Below, in pieces: positions 50,882-60,689 of a stretch of 64,000 bases of DNA. This DNA comes from Euglena gracilis (lineage: Eukaryota; Euglenida; Euglenophyceae; Euglenales). The stretch lies in contig CP154956.1 in the NCBI GenBank assembly GCA_039621445.1, positions 41,564,437 to 41,628,436 on the forward strand, given 5' to 3'. The notes beneath the pieces are model-generated. The model saw nothing but the letters and a program-made list of their open reading frames with translations, did no database searches and was not told the DNA's origin. Position 1 is the first letter of the stretch, and each line of letters begins with the position of its first letter. A program made the position numbers and the translations under genes.

Positions 50882-53853
50882 TTGAGAAGCTCATCCAGCG
50901 GAAGTGGATTATCCCTTCCAAGAGCGAGTGGACATCACAAGCTTTTGTGGTGCCCAAACCCGCTGACCAGTCTGGTCAGAAGAAGTGGAGACTGGTGCTG
51001 GATTACCGGTACCTGAACTCCCAAACGAAGGATGACCCCTTCCCGTTACCGCTGATCGAGGATTTGATCACAAAACAATCGGATAACCGGTTGTGGTCAA
51101 TCTTTGATCTGGAAGACGGTTTCCATCAGATGCATTTGCATCCTGATTCGCAACCGTACACGGCATTCGTGACATCCAAGGGTGTGTACCAATGGACGGT
51201 ACTCCCCATGGGTGTTAAGAATGGCCCAGCCATGTTTCAACGCATGATCCAGTGGGTTTTGCGCGATTTACCGTTTGCTCTGGTGTACATCGATGATGTA
51301 CTGGTGGGAACCCAACCGCCATCCGCGAAATCGGGCGAGGATATCCTCGACCCGCATTATCGCGATGTGCGCGCGGTATTATCCGCGTTCCAAAAGCATG
51401 TGCTTTTTGTGAAGGGTTCCAAAATGCACCTGTTTCGCAAAATTATTAAGTTTTGCGGACACATCCTGAGCAACGGGCAGCGTAAAGCCGCACCCAGTAA
51501 GATGGAGGCCATTAAGAAATGGACTCCTGAGGTCATTAAGACCTTAACGCATTTAAAGGGATTTTTGGGATTAGCCCAATACTACGCGATTTACATGAAA
51601 GATTTCGCGAAAATCGCGGTACCCCTAACCCGACAACTCAAAAATCGGACACCCGATAACGCAAAAGTCATTTGGGATGACCAAATGCGCGAGGCCTTGA
51701 ATAAAATCAAGGACTTGCTTCTCGAGAACGTGGTTCTCGATATCGCGGATCCATCAAACCCGTATGTCCTGGAGGTCGACAGCAGCGATTACGCTGTTGG
51801 CGGGGTCCTTAGCCAGCATAATGCGGCGAATGAACTCCGACCTGTGGCTTTCTTTAGCAGGAAGCTACAGGGCGACAACGGGAAAGGACAGGTTAAATGG
51901 AGCATTCGCGAAAAGGAGACATATGCCATTGTGCTAATTCTCCAGAAGTTCCGCAGCTGGATAGCCAGCAGCTTGGTCCAGATACTAGTGTTGACGGATC
52001 ATGAGAGCCTTCAACACTGGTATACCGAGGACCTGAACAAGGCCATGTCATCAGTTGGCAGAAGATGCCGATGGCATGAGTTCTTGAGCCAGTTTAACCT
52101 GGTGGTAGTTTATACCCCAGGTCATACGCAAAAAGTTGCGGATCCTCTCAGCCGAGCCCCCTGGTATTATCCTGGGAACCCGGATGAGGGTGATGCGACT
52201 TTTCATGGCAGCCATGAGGCTGACCAGTTCGCACGTCGATCCGACGCTGCGGACAACATGCTCGATTCACTACCGGTTTCCCGGGTGTATCGCAGCATCG
52301 CCATTTCACCATTGCGTGGAAGGCGCCGGCGTGGACGCACTGCCGGACCCCGTCGCATTACGCGTACGGAAACTCCTACCCCCCTATTTTTCCGCGAATG
52401 GGATTATTCGCGTGACCCTATATATAGTACCATTGTGAATAGACTTCGTAATGGTGAATCCATAGAGAATTACTCTCTATCACCATTGCGGCTTATTTTC
52501 CGGAATGATTCTGGTTATAAATATTGTATACCCCAAGACCTGGTTGATGATGTGATTTTGAGCTATCACAACCATGGTCACCCTGGGGCCCCCAAACTTC
52601 TTTCACTAGTGGGTCGCAGATATTGCACAACCCTGAGTGAAAAAGAATTATATTCGCGCTGTTTGCAAATTTCGCAACGGTGCCAAATTTGTCAGGCTGT
52701 GAAACCGCGCAGAGGTACCCCCCCTGGTACGATGGACTTTTTCCCCGTACCACCTGACATTTTTACGTCCCTCTGCATGGATTTTCTCGAACTTGAACCT
52801 TGCAAAGGATCAGATGACAAAATTTACGATTACGTTTTTGTTGTCGTCTGTCGGCTGAGTGGGTACATAGTAGCCATTCCATGCCGGAAAGCAGGGTTGA
52901 CAGCCCAAATTTTGGCATCTATATTCCTGGAGAAATGCATCTGCTTAATGGGTTTACCGAACGAAATCGTGAGTGATCAAGATCACTTGATCTCTTCGCG
53001 GTTTTTCACAACTTTGTGCGGTTTACTCGGCATTGAGCAGCATTTTTCCATTATATACCGCCCGAAAGGCAATGGTAGAGCCGAGGCAGCCGTGAAATCC
53101 GTTGTCAATATGCTTCGCCTTTCACTGGCTGACTCGGGTAAGAATTGGTTATCCGTTCTTCATTGGTGTTTATTTTACATCAATACCTTGCCAGGGTTGG
53201 TATTACCACACTCACCGTACAAAATTGTTTTCGGACGTGACCCTCCGGCCATAGGGGATATCCCCTCGGAGAGACCCGCCCGAAGTAGCGTCAGCTGTGA
53301 AACGTGGTTTGCAGAAGTGGAATCACTCCGCTCTGCAGTCCAATCACGTATCACAGAAATTCATTCCAACAAACGGAAATCGTTTTTGCAGAACTTCAAC
53401 ACACCTGTGTATAGTCCAGGTGACCGCGTGTGGGTACGGAATAACCGCACCCGCATGCAATCTTCCAAGCTAGATCCTCTTTGGCTCGGCCCATGCGAAA
53501 TTTTGGAGAGGTTAGGTAGTAGCGGGGGATATAAAGTTGCCTTGCCCAACGGGATTGAGGACGTCCATATGGACGACTTCAAACCGTACCTAAGCCCCCC
53601 AGACGGAAAAGCTATCCCCTGCCTATATTTCAAGCCCCGTTCCAGATTACCTGAAACGGACGACTTTGTGGTCGATAAGATAATAGACCACAAGGTCGAC
53701 AGGGGTGTGCACTACTGGAAAGTTCGCTGGAAAGGGTATGGGCCAGAGGAGGACACTTGGGAGCCAGCATCCAGTTTTGTTGGATATGTCCAACAGGATT
53801 GGAAGCTGTGGAACAAGCGCAATAACATAGACATAAACATAAACACTTTCTGA
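50572..53853 (+). CDS. Gypsy element 2 Pol: RT, RNase H, integrase, chromodomain
   Basis: Frame is -1 relative to protease, overlapping it by 310 nt. Numbering from 50,593: RT with [14 protein letters not shown] and YIDD (232-235). RNase H with Asp396 ([10 protein letters not shown]), Glu442, Asp469, Asp517. Integrase zinc region with YHNHGHP and CQICQ (Cys697, Cys700); DDE as Asp730 (CMDFLE), Asp795 (VSDQDH), Glu831 ([10 protein letters not shown]). [10 protein letters not shown] module at 941-950. Chromodomain 1025-1065 ([20 protein letters not shown] then [14 protein letters not shown]). Every catalytic residue is present and the frame is unbroken, so it may be active. Confidence 0.95.
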   Translation, partial: RIRNIRFVRVPRYLGTNGDATPSTQISAVIESADQHPKSADYCSRIAREFHGVLDNPVYACDIDPAIRGPFGVCKIELKDGAKPMHRKFFRCSGEREQALNEMIEKLIQRKWIIPSKSEWTSQAFVVPKPADQSGQKKWRLVLDYRYLNSQTKDDPFPLPLIEDLITKQSDNRLWSIFDLEDGFHQMHLHPDSQPYTAFVTSKGVYQWTVLPMGVKNGPAMFQRMIQWVLRDLPFALVYIDDVLVGTQPPSAKSGEDILDPHYRDVRAVLSAFQKHVLFVKGSKMHLFRKIIKFCGHILSNGQRKAAPSKMEAIKKWTPEVIKTLTHLKGFLGLAQYYAIYMKDFAKIAVPLTRQLKNRTPDNAKVIWDDQMREALNKIKDLLLENVVLDIADPSNPYVLEVDSSDYAVGGVLSQHNAANELRPVAFFSRKLQGDNGKGQVKWSIREKETYAIVLILQKFRSWIASSLVQILVLTDHESLQHWYTEDLNKAMSSVGRRCRWHEFLSQFNLVVVYTPGHTQKVADPLSRAPWYYPGNPDEGDATFHGSHEADQFARRSDAADNMLDSLPVSRVYRSIAISPLRGRRRRGRTAGPRRITRTETPTPLFFREWDYSRDPIYSTIVNRLRNGESIENYSLSPLRLIFRNDSGYKYCIPQDLVDDVILSYHNHGHPGAPKLLSLVGRRYCTTLSEKELYSRCLQISQRCQICQAVKPRRGTPPGTMDFFPVPPDIFTSLCMDFLELEPCKGSDDKIYDYVFVVVCRLSGYIVAIPCRKAGLTAQILASIFLEKCICLMGLPNEIVSDQDHLISSRFFTTLCGLLGIEQHFSIIYRPKGNGRAEAAVKSVVNMLRLSLADSGKNWLSVLHWCLFYINTLPGLVLPHSPYKIVFGRDPPAIGDIPSERPARSSVSCETWFAEVESLRSAVQSRITEIHSNKRKSFLQNFNTPVYSPGDRVWVRNNRTRMQSSKLDPLWLGPCEILERLGSSGGYKVALPNGIEDVHMDDFKPYLSPPDGKAIPCLYFKPRSRLPETDDFVVDKIIDHKVDRGVHYWKVRWKGYGPEEDTWEPASSFVGYVQQDWKLWNKRNNIDININTF

Positions 53854-54047
53854 AACGATTTCGTTTTGGAGAATGCGTGTGTTTTATGTGAATGTTTCGC
53901 GTTTATACCCCCCCCTGCACTTCATTATTTCTCTATCTTTCTCGCAGAGTTTTGATTAAGATAGAAGTTTCCTTTTTCAGTGCCACAGCACTCAAAGCGA
54001 CTGACAACAAGGTTACCCTTAGTTGTCGTCGTCGTTCGGGTAGCATC
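53854..54047 (+). promoter_or_regulatory. Intergenic segment with 3' splice-site-like sequences
   Basis: Between the pol stop and the ORF3 ATG. TTTCTCGCAG (about 53,939-53,948) and CCTTTTTCAG (about 53,971-53,980) are pyrimidine-rich tracts ending in AG, just upstream of ORF3. They could serve as acceptors for a spliced subgenomic mRNA; inferred. Confidence 0.4.
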
Positions 54048-55613
54048 ATGCTGCCTGGGCGCGGACCTGGACCAGGTCCACCATGGCCGCAGCCTTCTGG
54101 CGCGCCATACCCCCAGTACCCTCAGTATGCTGAGGCCCCGATTCCGGGTGCCCCACATGCTGAGAGGGTTTCAGCCCCGGTATTCGCCGCGGCTACCAGC
54201 AGCCGGTCCGCATATGCGGTACCAGATCCATCTGCCGTCCAGCAGCCGGCACCTCAGCCACCAGCGCAGCGCAGATCGCGCCTGCCCCCGTATGCGGGAG
54301 AGATGATCTTCCGCACTACGGAGACGTTGGAGCGGGCGATGCGTATGTGCGCACCCCCCCCAACGGAGCCCTTTATGCAAGCCCTTTGGGATGCATACTG
54401 TGCTCAGTGCTCGTTGGTAGCCAACACCCCTGTGGCTCAGTGGTGTCCCTGCGGTCAAGCCCTGATGACGGGGAGACGGTATTTCTCGTCCGCAGCCGAT
54501 TCCGGCTTCGAACCCGGCGAGACCATGATGGACCTGGGCGTGTATGTGCCGCCCATGCTGCAAACGCAGACGCCGGTGGGATCCCACACCGTGCATATGC
54601 GTGAGCACACGCCCCCACCGGTAGGTGAGGCTGTGCATGTCCCACCTGGGATGACGAGAATTTTTGCTCGCCCGCCCTCGCCGCAGCGAATGCCGCCGCG
54701 CGAGCCACCAGCGGAGCAATTTGTCTCGCGGTACGCGACGCACGCGGATTACCCGCGCGGCGCACGCGTGCTCCCAGCCGGACAGTCGGACGTGCCCTCT
54801 GAGGCATACGTCCAACACATGTTCATGCACTGGATGCCACAAGCATCACCGGTCGCCCCTGTCCCTGGCGTTGAGCCACGGAGACAGGCGGAGGAGCCCA
54901 TAGTGGTGGAGGATGAACCTCCCCACCGTGAGGCAGCCCGACCGCCCAGTGCAGCCCCTGTCCAGACTGGGGATGTCCCCCGTCGGCAGGAGGCTCCCTA
55001 CTATCATATGGCACCTCCGGGAACCGAGCAGGATGAGCTTGCTCGGCACTTCCTGCAGGAGCCAGTATTCGCGTCTGAAGAGCACCGGACGAGGTATTAC
55101 GCCTCTCTGGCTGCCCTTCAGGGTCGTGGATACACCCCCTACCATCCGTACCAGCCGCAGCTGCGGGTGGCAACCCCGGTATTACCCGGTGAGCCCCCGG
55201 CAGGAGCGGCAGGATTACCTGCCACCCTGAAGCGCGATAGGGTTACGGAGAACCTTACCCCACAGCCCAGGCGACCCAGCCCACGGGACGCGGAAGGCGG
55301 TGCGGCAATGCAGGTGGAAGCCAGCCAGGATACCCCGGCTGGGCAACCACCGGCAGTGGCACAGGCAGCGATGAGCCGTCCTGTTGCCGCAATGCCACCG
55401 CCGATCCCTCCGGTATGGAAGGAGCCGCGACCCCCTACGCCGAAACCAAGCCCACGCCAGGCTCCTAGCCAGCGCCCAGCCACGCCGTCACCGCGACGTG
55501 CAGCGGAACGGCAAGGTCCCTCCCCAGAGATGGAATGGGAAGGTACCGAACCGACCTGCCGCACCGAGCGCCCGACCCTCTGGTATTCGCCAGACAGGGA
55601 AGGACAAAGGTAA
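54048..55613 (+). CDS. Gypsy element 2 accessory ORF3
   Basis: ATG at 54,048 (MLPGRGPGPGPPWPQPSG); about 520 residues. Very rich in Pro, Ala, Arg. A more ordered segment at about 54,300-54,530 (EMIFRTTETLERAMRMCAPP, PFMQALWDAYCAQCSLVANT, QWCPCGQALMTGRRYF) contains CxxC and CPC that could bind metal. No signal peptide or membrane span. It overlaps ORF4 by 230 nt in a different frame, so ORF4 may be reached by a +1 shift or by separate initiation. No similarity recognised. Confidence 0.7.
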   Translation: MLPGRGPGPGPPWPQPSGAPYPQYPQYAEAPIPGAPHAERVSAPVFAAATSSRSAYAVPDPSAVQQPAPQPPAQRRSRLPPYAGEMIFRTTETLERAMRMCAPPPTEPFMQALWDAYCAQCSLVANTPVAQWCPCGQALMTGRRYFSSAADSGFEPGETMMDLGVYVPPMLQTQTPVGSHTVHMREHTPPPVGEAVHVPPGMTRIFARPPSPQRMPPREPPAEQFVSRYATHADYPRGARVLPAGQSDVPSEAYVQHMFMHWMPQASPVAPVPGVEPRRQAEEPIVVEDEPPHREAARPPSAAPVQTGDVPRRQEAPYYHMAPPGTEQDELARHFLQEPVFASEEHRTRYYASLAALQGRGYTPYHPYQPQLRVATPVLPGEPPAGAAGLPATLKRDRVTENLTPQPRRPSPRDAEGGAAMQVEASQDTPAGQPPAVAQAAMSRPVAAMPPPIPPVWKEPRPPTPKPSPRQAPSQRPATPSPRRAAERQGPSPEMEWEGTEPTCRTERPTLWYSPDREGQR

Positions 55614-58600
55614 GGCTGAGGGCAAAGGCAAGGGAGAAGGCAAAGGCGTGGCCGGCAAAGGTAAGGGTGAGGGCAAGGGTAAGGGTACAGCCCGTGAGGA
55701 GGAGGAAGAACCAGCAGAAGTCCTCTCGGACTTTGAGCAAATGCTCAGGTTCAAGGAGGAGCTGGAGGACGAAGGCTGGCGAATGCAGCATGATTACCAT
55801 GTTGCAGGAAACCGCCCCGTCACCCCTCCGGAGGCAGTCATCGAGGTGGTATTACACCACACCGAGAACAGAGTCAGACAATTCCATTACGGAATTGACC
55901 TGTACGCCTTCGAAGGTGAAGGTGGCAGACCCTTGCTGGATATCCCGCCGGGTTTCTGGGAACTCTGGTTTTGGCTGGGATACCCCTGCCAGAACTGGGG
56001 TCTCTTCAGCGACTCCACTGGCCGCAGTTACCTGCACCAGTTAGGATTTCGGGACCAGCATGTGTTGGCCCGAAGGCTGAAGGCAATCTTCGACTGTATT
56101 CACACAGTCGGGCCCCTCGGTGTGCAGTGGAAATACTACCCACTGAACCCCGACATCGAACGCCTGATCGAGGTGTTGTGGTGCAACAACCTCCAGGTGT
56201 GGCTGGTGAGCCATTACGGCTCCACCTTCCGCGTTAAGCGCGTTTCCCTGGCTTACCCACAGAGGTATGACCTCTGTTGTAAGTATTGCCGGCAGGAGTT
56301 TCCTGTCGACTTCTGGGGATTCGGCGTACGCGGAAGTCCTCCACCGCCTCGGGATAACCCGGGCCTGGAGATGGGACGCCGCATGCTTATGCATGTGTGC
56401 CGCGACGCCCCGGATGTCCAGGGCAAAAGTCGCCGCGTCCATAAGCAGCGTATTTTTATGCTGCAACAGTTCTGGTGGCGAGCCTGGACCACCTACGTCA
56501 TGGAGGTGTATATACATCTCCGTGACCCCCAGGACGATAGGCCTGGTATGGAAAGCTTGCCACCAGACTACGGCGACCCCGTTGAGGGACCTCGTCGTCG
56601 TCGGGTTATCGCCGACCTGCGCCCCAACTGGCACCTGGCCGGGATAGACCTGGAGGAACATTTGAGGCGACAGTTTGGCGGTACCCTCGACAGGGAGGTA
56701 TTCCTCCAGCTGATGAATCACCCGAAGGCCATCCTCGACCTGGGTATGCCGATTCTGGCATGCGTGCAGGAGTTCGAGGACGGGTTTTTCGAGGTCTGGG
56801 AAGACACGCGTTACCGCGGCTTCCTGGGCCCGAACAGGCCTGCAAACGCTTGGGTGCAGCCATCATGGCCGCCACCCTGGCCCAACAGCGCCAGCAGCAG
56901 CACGCTGGCCTTTTACAGGCTGGCGGATGCCCAGGGATGCCGATGGCACCCCGACGATCCTCGTTCGCCCGAGGATCTGCGCGCCTTCATCGCCCCAGAG
57001 GATGAACCTCTGGCGCGAAGGAGACGGGAGGCGTCAGTCGCTTCCACCACCGCGATTCCGCGGCGGGAGGAACGCGACCGCAGCCCCTCCGTCACCATAC
57101 TGGAGGCAGCGCCGCCGTCTCCGACAGGAACGGCTGTATCATTCGTCTCTGCCCCGCGAGCGGCAGGGGAACGATCGGTTTCCCCGGCCCCCGCGACGGC
57201 TCCCGTCTGTCCACCGGTAGGTGGAGACCAGGAACTTCCTGAGGAGGAAGGTGAGAACGTGGAGGATATCCTCTACGCTGCTCTGCATGCTCCGGCACAG
57301 CCTAGGCCAGACGAAGCACCCGCAGGGGATATACCTGTGGCTGCTACGCCTGTTCCAACGGCTGAGCCTCCAGCCGAGGTGACTGGTATGGTCGTCGAGG
57401 ATATCCTCGAAGAACCTACCAGCCCCGCAGCACGCACCTCATTAGGAGGCCGTGTGCTCGGCGCCGTAGTCACCGGCATTACTGCCGTGGCTGCTGCACT
57501 AACGCCACGAGGTGGGGGCGACGCATCAAGCTCCGCCGCTGAGGTCGTGGAGACACCAGATGTCGGTGTCCCCACACCCCCATCTCCGGCAGCAGTGCAA
57601 CCACCATCAGGGGATGAACCCCAGCCGACAGAGCCATCTGTCGCACCGGCTACATCGGAGGATCAACCTCCCGTAGCACCTGCGCCAGCGGTTGTGGAGG
57701 ATCAACCTCCTAGACCGGATGTCGAAATGGAAGTGGAGAAGATACCCCCACGACCACCGACACCGCGCAGGGTCCCTGCAGTCCCGAGGACAATGGCAGA
57801 GTTTCTGGGAGCGCCAGCGCCTGTGGAAGCACCGATTCCGGTGACGGCCACAGTACCACGCTTCGTCGGACAGGATGAACCTGTTCGGCGACGGCCGGCT
57901 GAACAACCCCAGGAACGAGTGCCAACCCCTCGGAGCGTCATGCGCGACCCAGCGGTCAGTATGCCCGCTTCGCCCAGACGGCAAACGTCTACTCCGGCAC
58001 CATCGGCTCCTGATACCAGGAGTAAGCCGCAGGCGTCGTCTCCTGATTCCGGGAGTGCGAAGCCGAAAGGAGGCAAACCGGGTGCTGCACCCTGTAAGCC
58101 CCCTTCCAAAGGCGGTGATGGGAAACCACCACCGAAAGGTGGCGCTGGAGGTCAGACTGGCGGACAGCCGAAAGGCCCTACGACAATGCACGACTATTCG
58201 GCCGTTGCATCGTCCGGGTACGGCCAGAGCAAACCGAAAGGTAAGGCTCGTGGTCGACAGGCCCAATCTTCCGCCGGATCGACGGATGAGGAGCAGGATG
58301 AACCTGCTTCACCTCCTGTGTCTGCGGATGCCCAGCTCTGGACCCAGGATATCCTGACCGGACTAGGCACCGTGGAAGAGAGGACGAAGAAACTGGCTGC
58401 TATTAGGCACCAGAAAGGGTCACTGAATCGATGGATTCAGCCCCTCTTCGTCCGAGGAGAACCTTTCCACTATGTCCCGGAACATACCTGGACATTCTGG
58501 AACAGGCGCTCACCCAGAGTACTGGCACAGTACTTTGGCGAGGACTGCGTGTTGGATTTCCAGCACGGCACGTCCTTTGCCTGGACGTGCACCGTATGCC

Positions 58601-59568
58601 ACCATGTGCGGCATAACCAACCGCTTGTGCATGTGTGCAAGCGGCAGGTGCAATCCTCGTGGTTCCATCACAGGGCATATGTGCCGAACTGTGTGGCGCT
58701 CGTATGTGGCGAGTGCCTGAATGCCTGGAAGCACAGCTTGAACTACTCCTACAGTGAGAATGCTCACGACAGGGATATCCCTGCCTTGTGCATCAACTGT
58801 ATAGGAGGCAAGTTCGTGCAGACTGCTGATGGAGCAGTCACCACCATTGTCCCCCAGCACTGGGAGACACTGGAGAAGTGGAAGAAGGAGTACAAGCAGG
58901 TGGAAGGACGCCTGAAGCACTCCGACTTCAAAAAGGTAGAAAGCTACCGCCACACGGGAATGGCCCGTGAGTTCCAGATCGACGCTGGGGCAATGCGCCT
59001 CGCCGTCGAGGAACATGCCAAGGTAAGAATGCCTTACCTCTGGACTGATGGCGACTGGGAGACACAGGTTTACCCCCTGTTCTCCAAGCGTCAGCATGGC
59101 GGATACGCCTTGCCACTGTGGCCTCCTGAAGAACACGATTTGGTGGACTTCAGAGGTTGGTTGGCGGCTGTATTACGGCCCCATACCGCAAGAGCTCGGA
59201 CAGCGAGGTGGATGTATGACATCAACTTCAAGCAGACCCCGGGGATGCCCCCGCAGGTGCCTGCGAATCACCCCCGGATGAATTACATCATCTGGCCGGT
59301 GATGCTGCCCAGAATTTTCTGGGAGCAGCTCCAACGGTATCTTCAGCATCATGCTGAACGTACCAGGGAGAAGCTGCCGGATAATTGGATCAAGGACTGG
59401 GAGACCCCTTCCTTTGATGTCAACGATCCGGAGCTCAACACCATTCGGAGTGAATCAGCTCCACCGCGTTCCCCGCGCCAACTGGAGTTGGTTGAGGACC
59501 CATTAGGGGACCCTCAGCACGACTACTGGCGTGAGGTGCGCGAACGCCCAGCCGATAAAGGCAGGTGA
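55384..59568 (+). CDS. Gypsy element 2 accessory ORF4 (very large, unknown function)
   Basis: Up to 1,394 codons, unbroken. Basic GKGKGEGKG tract (about 55,600-55,690). An ordered region (EEVLSDFEQMLRF-like to about 56,880) includes WELWFWLGYPCQNWGLF and a Cys cluster DLCCKYCRQEF near 56,275. A long Pro/Glu/Ala linker carries repeated EDQPP/DEP units and a hydrophobic stretch LGAVVTGITAVAAAL near 57,456-57,500. A basic GGKP/PKGG tract follows near 58,060-58,250, then a C-terminal region with probable zinc sites CTVCHHVRHN...HVCKR (58,590-58,650), CVALVCGEC and LCINC, ending near PNYIIWPVM-like and KLPDNWIKDW sequences. No known domain recognised; partly conserved at 14.2-15.4 kb. Confidence 0.75.
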   Translation: MPQCHRRSLRYGRSRDPLRRNQAHARLLASAQPRRHRDVQRNGKVPPQRWNGKVPNRPAAPSARPSGIRQTGKDKGKAEGKGKGEGKGVAGKGKGEGKGKGTAREEEEEPAEVLSDFEQMLRFKEELEDEGWRMQHDYHVAGNRPVTPPEAVIEVVLHHTENRVRQFHYGIDLYAFEGEGGRPLLDIPPGFWELWFWLGYPCQNWGLFSDSTGRSYLHQLGFRDQHVLARRLKAIFDCIHTVGPLGVQWKYYPLNPDIERLIEVLWCNNLQVWLVSHYGSTFRVKRVSLAYPQRYDLCCKYCRQEFPVDFWGFGVRGSPPPPRDNPGLEMGRRMLMHVCRDAPDVQGKSRRVHKQRIFMLQQFWWRAWTTYVMEVYIHLRDPQDDRPGMESLPPDYGDPVEGPRRRRVIADLRPNWHLAGIDLEEHLRRQFGGTLDREVFLQLMNHPKAILDLGMPILACVQEFEDGFFEVWEDTRYRGFLGPNRPANAWVQPSWPPPWPNSASSSTLAFYRLADAQGCRWHPDDPRSPEDLRAFIAPEDEPLARRRREASVASTTAIPRREERDRSPSVTILEAAPPSPTGTAVSFVSAPRAAGERSVSPAPATAPVCPPVGGDQELPEEEGENVEDILYAALHAPAQPRPDEAPAGDIPVAATPVPTAEPPAEVTGMVVEDILEEPTSPAARTSLGGRVLGAVVTGITAVAAALTPRGGGDASSSAAEVVETPDVGVPTPPSPAAVQPPSGDEPQPTEPSVAPATSEDQPPVAPAPAVVEDQPPRPDVEMEVEKIPPRPPTPRRVPAVPRTMAEFLGAPAPVEAPIPVTATVPRFVGQDEPVRRRPAEQPQERVPTPRSVMRDPAVSMPASPRRQTSTPAPSAPDTRSKPQASSPDSGSAKPKGGKPGAAPCKPPSKGGDGKPPPKGGAGGQTGGQPKGPTTMHDYSAVASSGYGQSKPKGKARGRQAQSSAGSTDEEQDEPASPPVSADAQLWTQDILTGLGTVEERTKKLAAIRHQKGSLNRWIQPLFVRGEPFHYVPEHTWTFWNRRSPRVLAQYFGEDCVLDFQHGTSFAWTCTVCHHVRHNQPLVHVCKRQVQSSWFHHRAYVPNCVALVCGECLNAWKHSLNYSYSENAHDRDIPALCINCIGGKFVQTADGAVTTIVPQHWETLEKWKKEYKQVEGRLKHSDFKKVESYRHTGMAREFQIDAGAMRLAVEEHAKVRMPYLWTDGDWETQVYPLFSKRQHGGYALPLWPPEEHDLVDFRGWLAAVLRPHTARARTARWMYDINFKQTPGMPPQVPANHPRMNYIIWPVMLPRIFWEQLQRYLQHHAERTREKLPDNWIKDWETPSFDVNDPELNTIRSESAPPRSPRQLELVEDPLGDPQHDYWREVRERPADKGR

Positions 59569-59608
59569 GGTGTCTGTCAGCGCCAATGCGGCGTCTTTCA
59601 GCACCCTC

Positions 59609-59684
59609 GTCAGGTATTCGCCTGACACCCTGTTTGGGTATTCGCCCGAACACCCCTTCGAAGACCCTTTGCGGTATTCGCCGC
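59609..59684 (+). promoter_or_regulatory. Three tandem hairpins with identical TATTCG loops
   Basis: GTCAGG-TATTCG-CCTGAC (59,609-59,626), TGTTTGGG-TATTCG-CCCGAACA (59,631-59,652, one G-U pair), GCGG-TATTCG-CCGC (59,671-59,684). The stems differ while the loop is constant, 40 nt after the ORF4 stop. Confidence 0.65.
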
Positions 59685-60367
59685 TAGTAAGTTCCCACCG
59701 GGATGCTGCCATGTGCAGGATTCCGTGCGCATGCATGCACACCCCTCTCCCCTCTCGCGGGCGTGCGACACGCAGCGCACAGGGCCGACGGCCTCTTTTC
59801 CTTTCTCTTTCTTTTCTTTTCGGCCGTTTGAGGCCTTAAGGCTGCCAGACAGCACAACTTTTCTGGCCTAAGCCAACCCCCCACTCCTCTCTACTTTCCC
59901 CCCAAATGCTGTCGCCGGCAGTTGGTTTTGTAGAGTAGGATTTCCTTTTGCGTGGTCAGGTTTGACTGGCCATGCGCCCTGCCCAGGTTTGACTGGTCAG
60001 AGGCCCCCTCCTTCCACACCCTCCCCATGGGTTTTCCTGGAATGCCCATGGACCCAACCCCAAGTGCCTTTGGCACACCCAAACTGGGTGGATGGGTTTG
60101 CTTGGCAAGGAAACCTGCCAGCCCCATTTTCCCCAATGGGCTATAATATACTATACACCCATAAGCCACCGCAGAATAGGTGAAACCATTTTGCGCGTTT
60201 TGGGCTTTTTGGGTCCCCTCCTTTCCGCCCCCCCCTTTGAGTGGACCCCTGTGCGACGGAAAGGGCCCCTGTGGATGCGCCAGGGTGCACCTCCCACAGA
60301 CCAGGTCTGTGTCCGAAATCCCTGTGGCCAGAATGCCTGGTCCAAAGGGGAAATCGGGCATAGCCCT

Positions 60368-60379
60368 GGGAGGGGGATG
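60368..60379 (+). promoter_or_regulatory. Polypurine tract of gypsy element 2
   Basis: GGGAGGGGGAT directly before the 3' LTR; primer for plus-strand synthesis. Confidence 0.75.
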
Positions 60380-60689
60380 TGTACCAGGCGTATGCTTCTG
60401 TCCCCTTCCGTTGAGGAAGTTAGGATGGAAGCAGATCCTATTAGGATCTCCTAATGGGTGCCCCTTCTCTCTCCACAGGTGGTATTCTTCTTATACCTTT
60501 TCCTTCCTTTCCTTGGACCGGACTTGGATTTCCAGTCCGTCCTCCCCGCATTGCTCCGTGCTTTGCTTCTTGGGAAGTGGGAAAAGGGTTTTTACTGTTA
60601 CTCTGATTTTCAGTTCCCAAGTAGGTGCGCCAAGGCGAAAGCGAAGGCTTTTGGGAATTGGGACAGGGGAATTGGGAATCAGACGTACA
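60380..60689 (+). repeat. 3' LTR of gypsy element 2
   Basis: Partner of 44,187-44,496. Confidence 0.95.

Larger units (their letters stand above)
59569..60379 (+). other. 3' untranslated region of gypsy element 2
   Basis: No supported ORF. Holds three consecutive hairpins (59,609-59,684), a T/C-rich tract near 59,795-59,820, a repeated AGGTTTGACTGG (about 59,958 and 59,983), and the polypurine tract at its end. Confidence 0.7.
44187..60689 (+). mobile_element. Ty3/gypsy element 2, 16.5 kb with two extra downstream ORFs
   Basis: Plus-strand element with 310-bp LTRs differing at one base (G/A). Order: LTR, iMet-type primer-binding site, gag, protease with Dam-like region, RT-RNase H-integrase-chromodomain, ORF3, ORF4, polypurine tract, LTR. 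It sits in gag of element 1. Flanks CTCCTCGG and CTCCCCGG (7 of 8 match) are the probable target duplication, and removing the element plus one copy restores a continuous gag frame. The near-identical LTRs indicate a recent insertion. Confidence 0.93.

Noticed and set aside
57456-57500. Hydrophobic segment in ORF4 as an envelope fusion peptide or anchor
   Set aside because: Only about 15 residues, no signal peptide, no furin-type site and no second span; not enough for an env call.
57264-58790. GGATATCC-type palindromes as protein-binding sites
   Set aside because: They fall in Glu-Asp-Ile-Leu and similar coding repeats of ORF4 and are short enough to arise from codon usage.
44187-60689. General excess of short hairpins over the whole element
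   Set aside because: My estimate of chance perfect stems at this length is similar to what I counted; only the constant-loop subset and local clusters were kept as findings.
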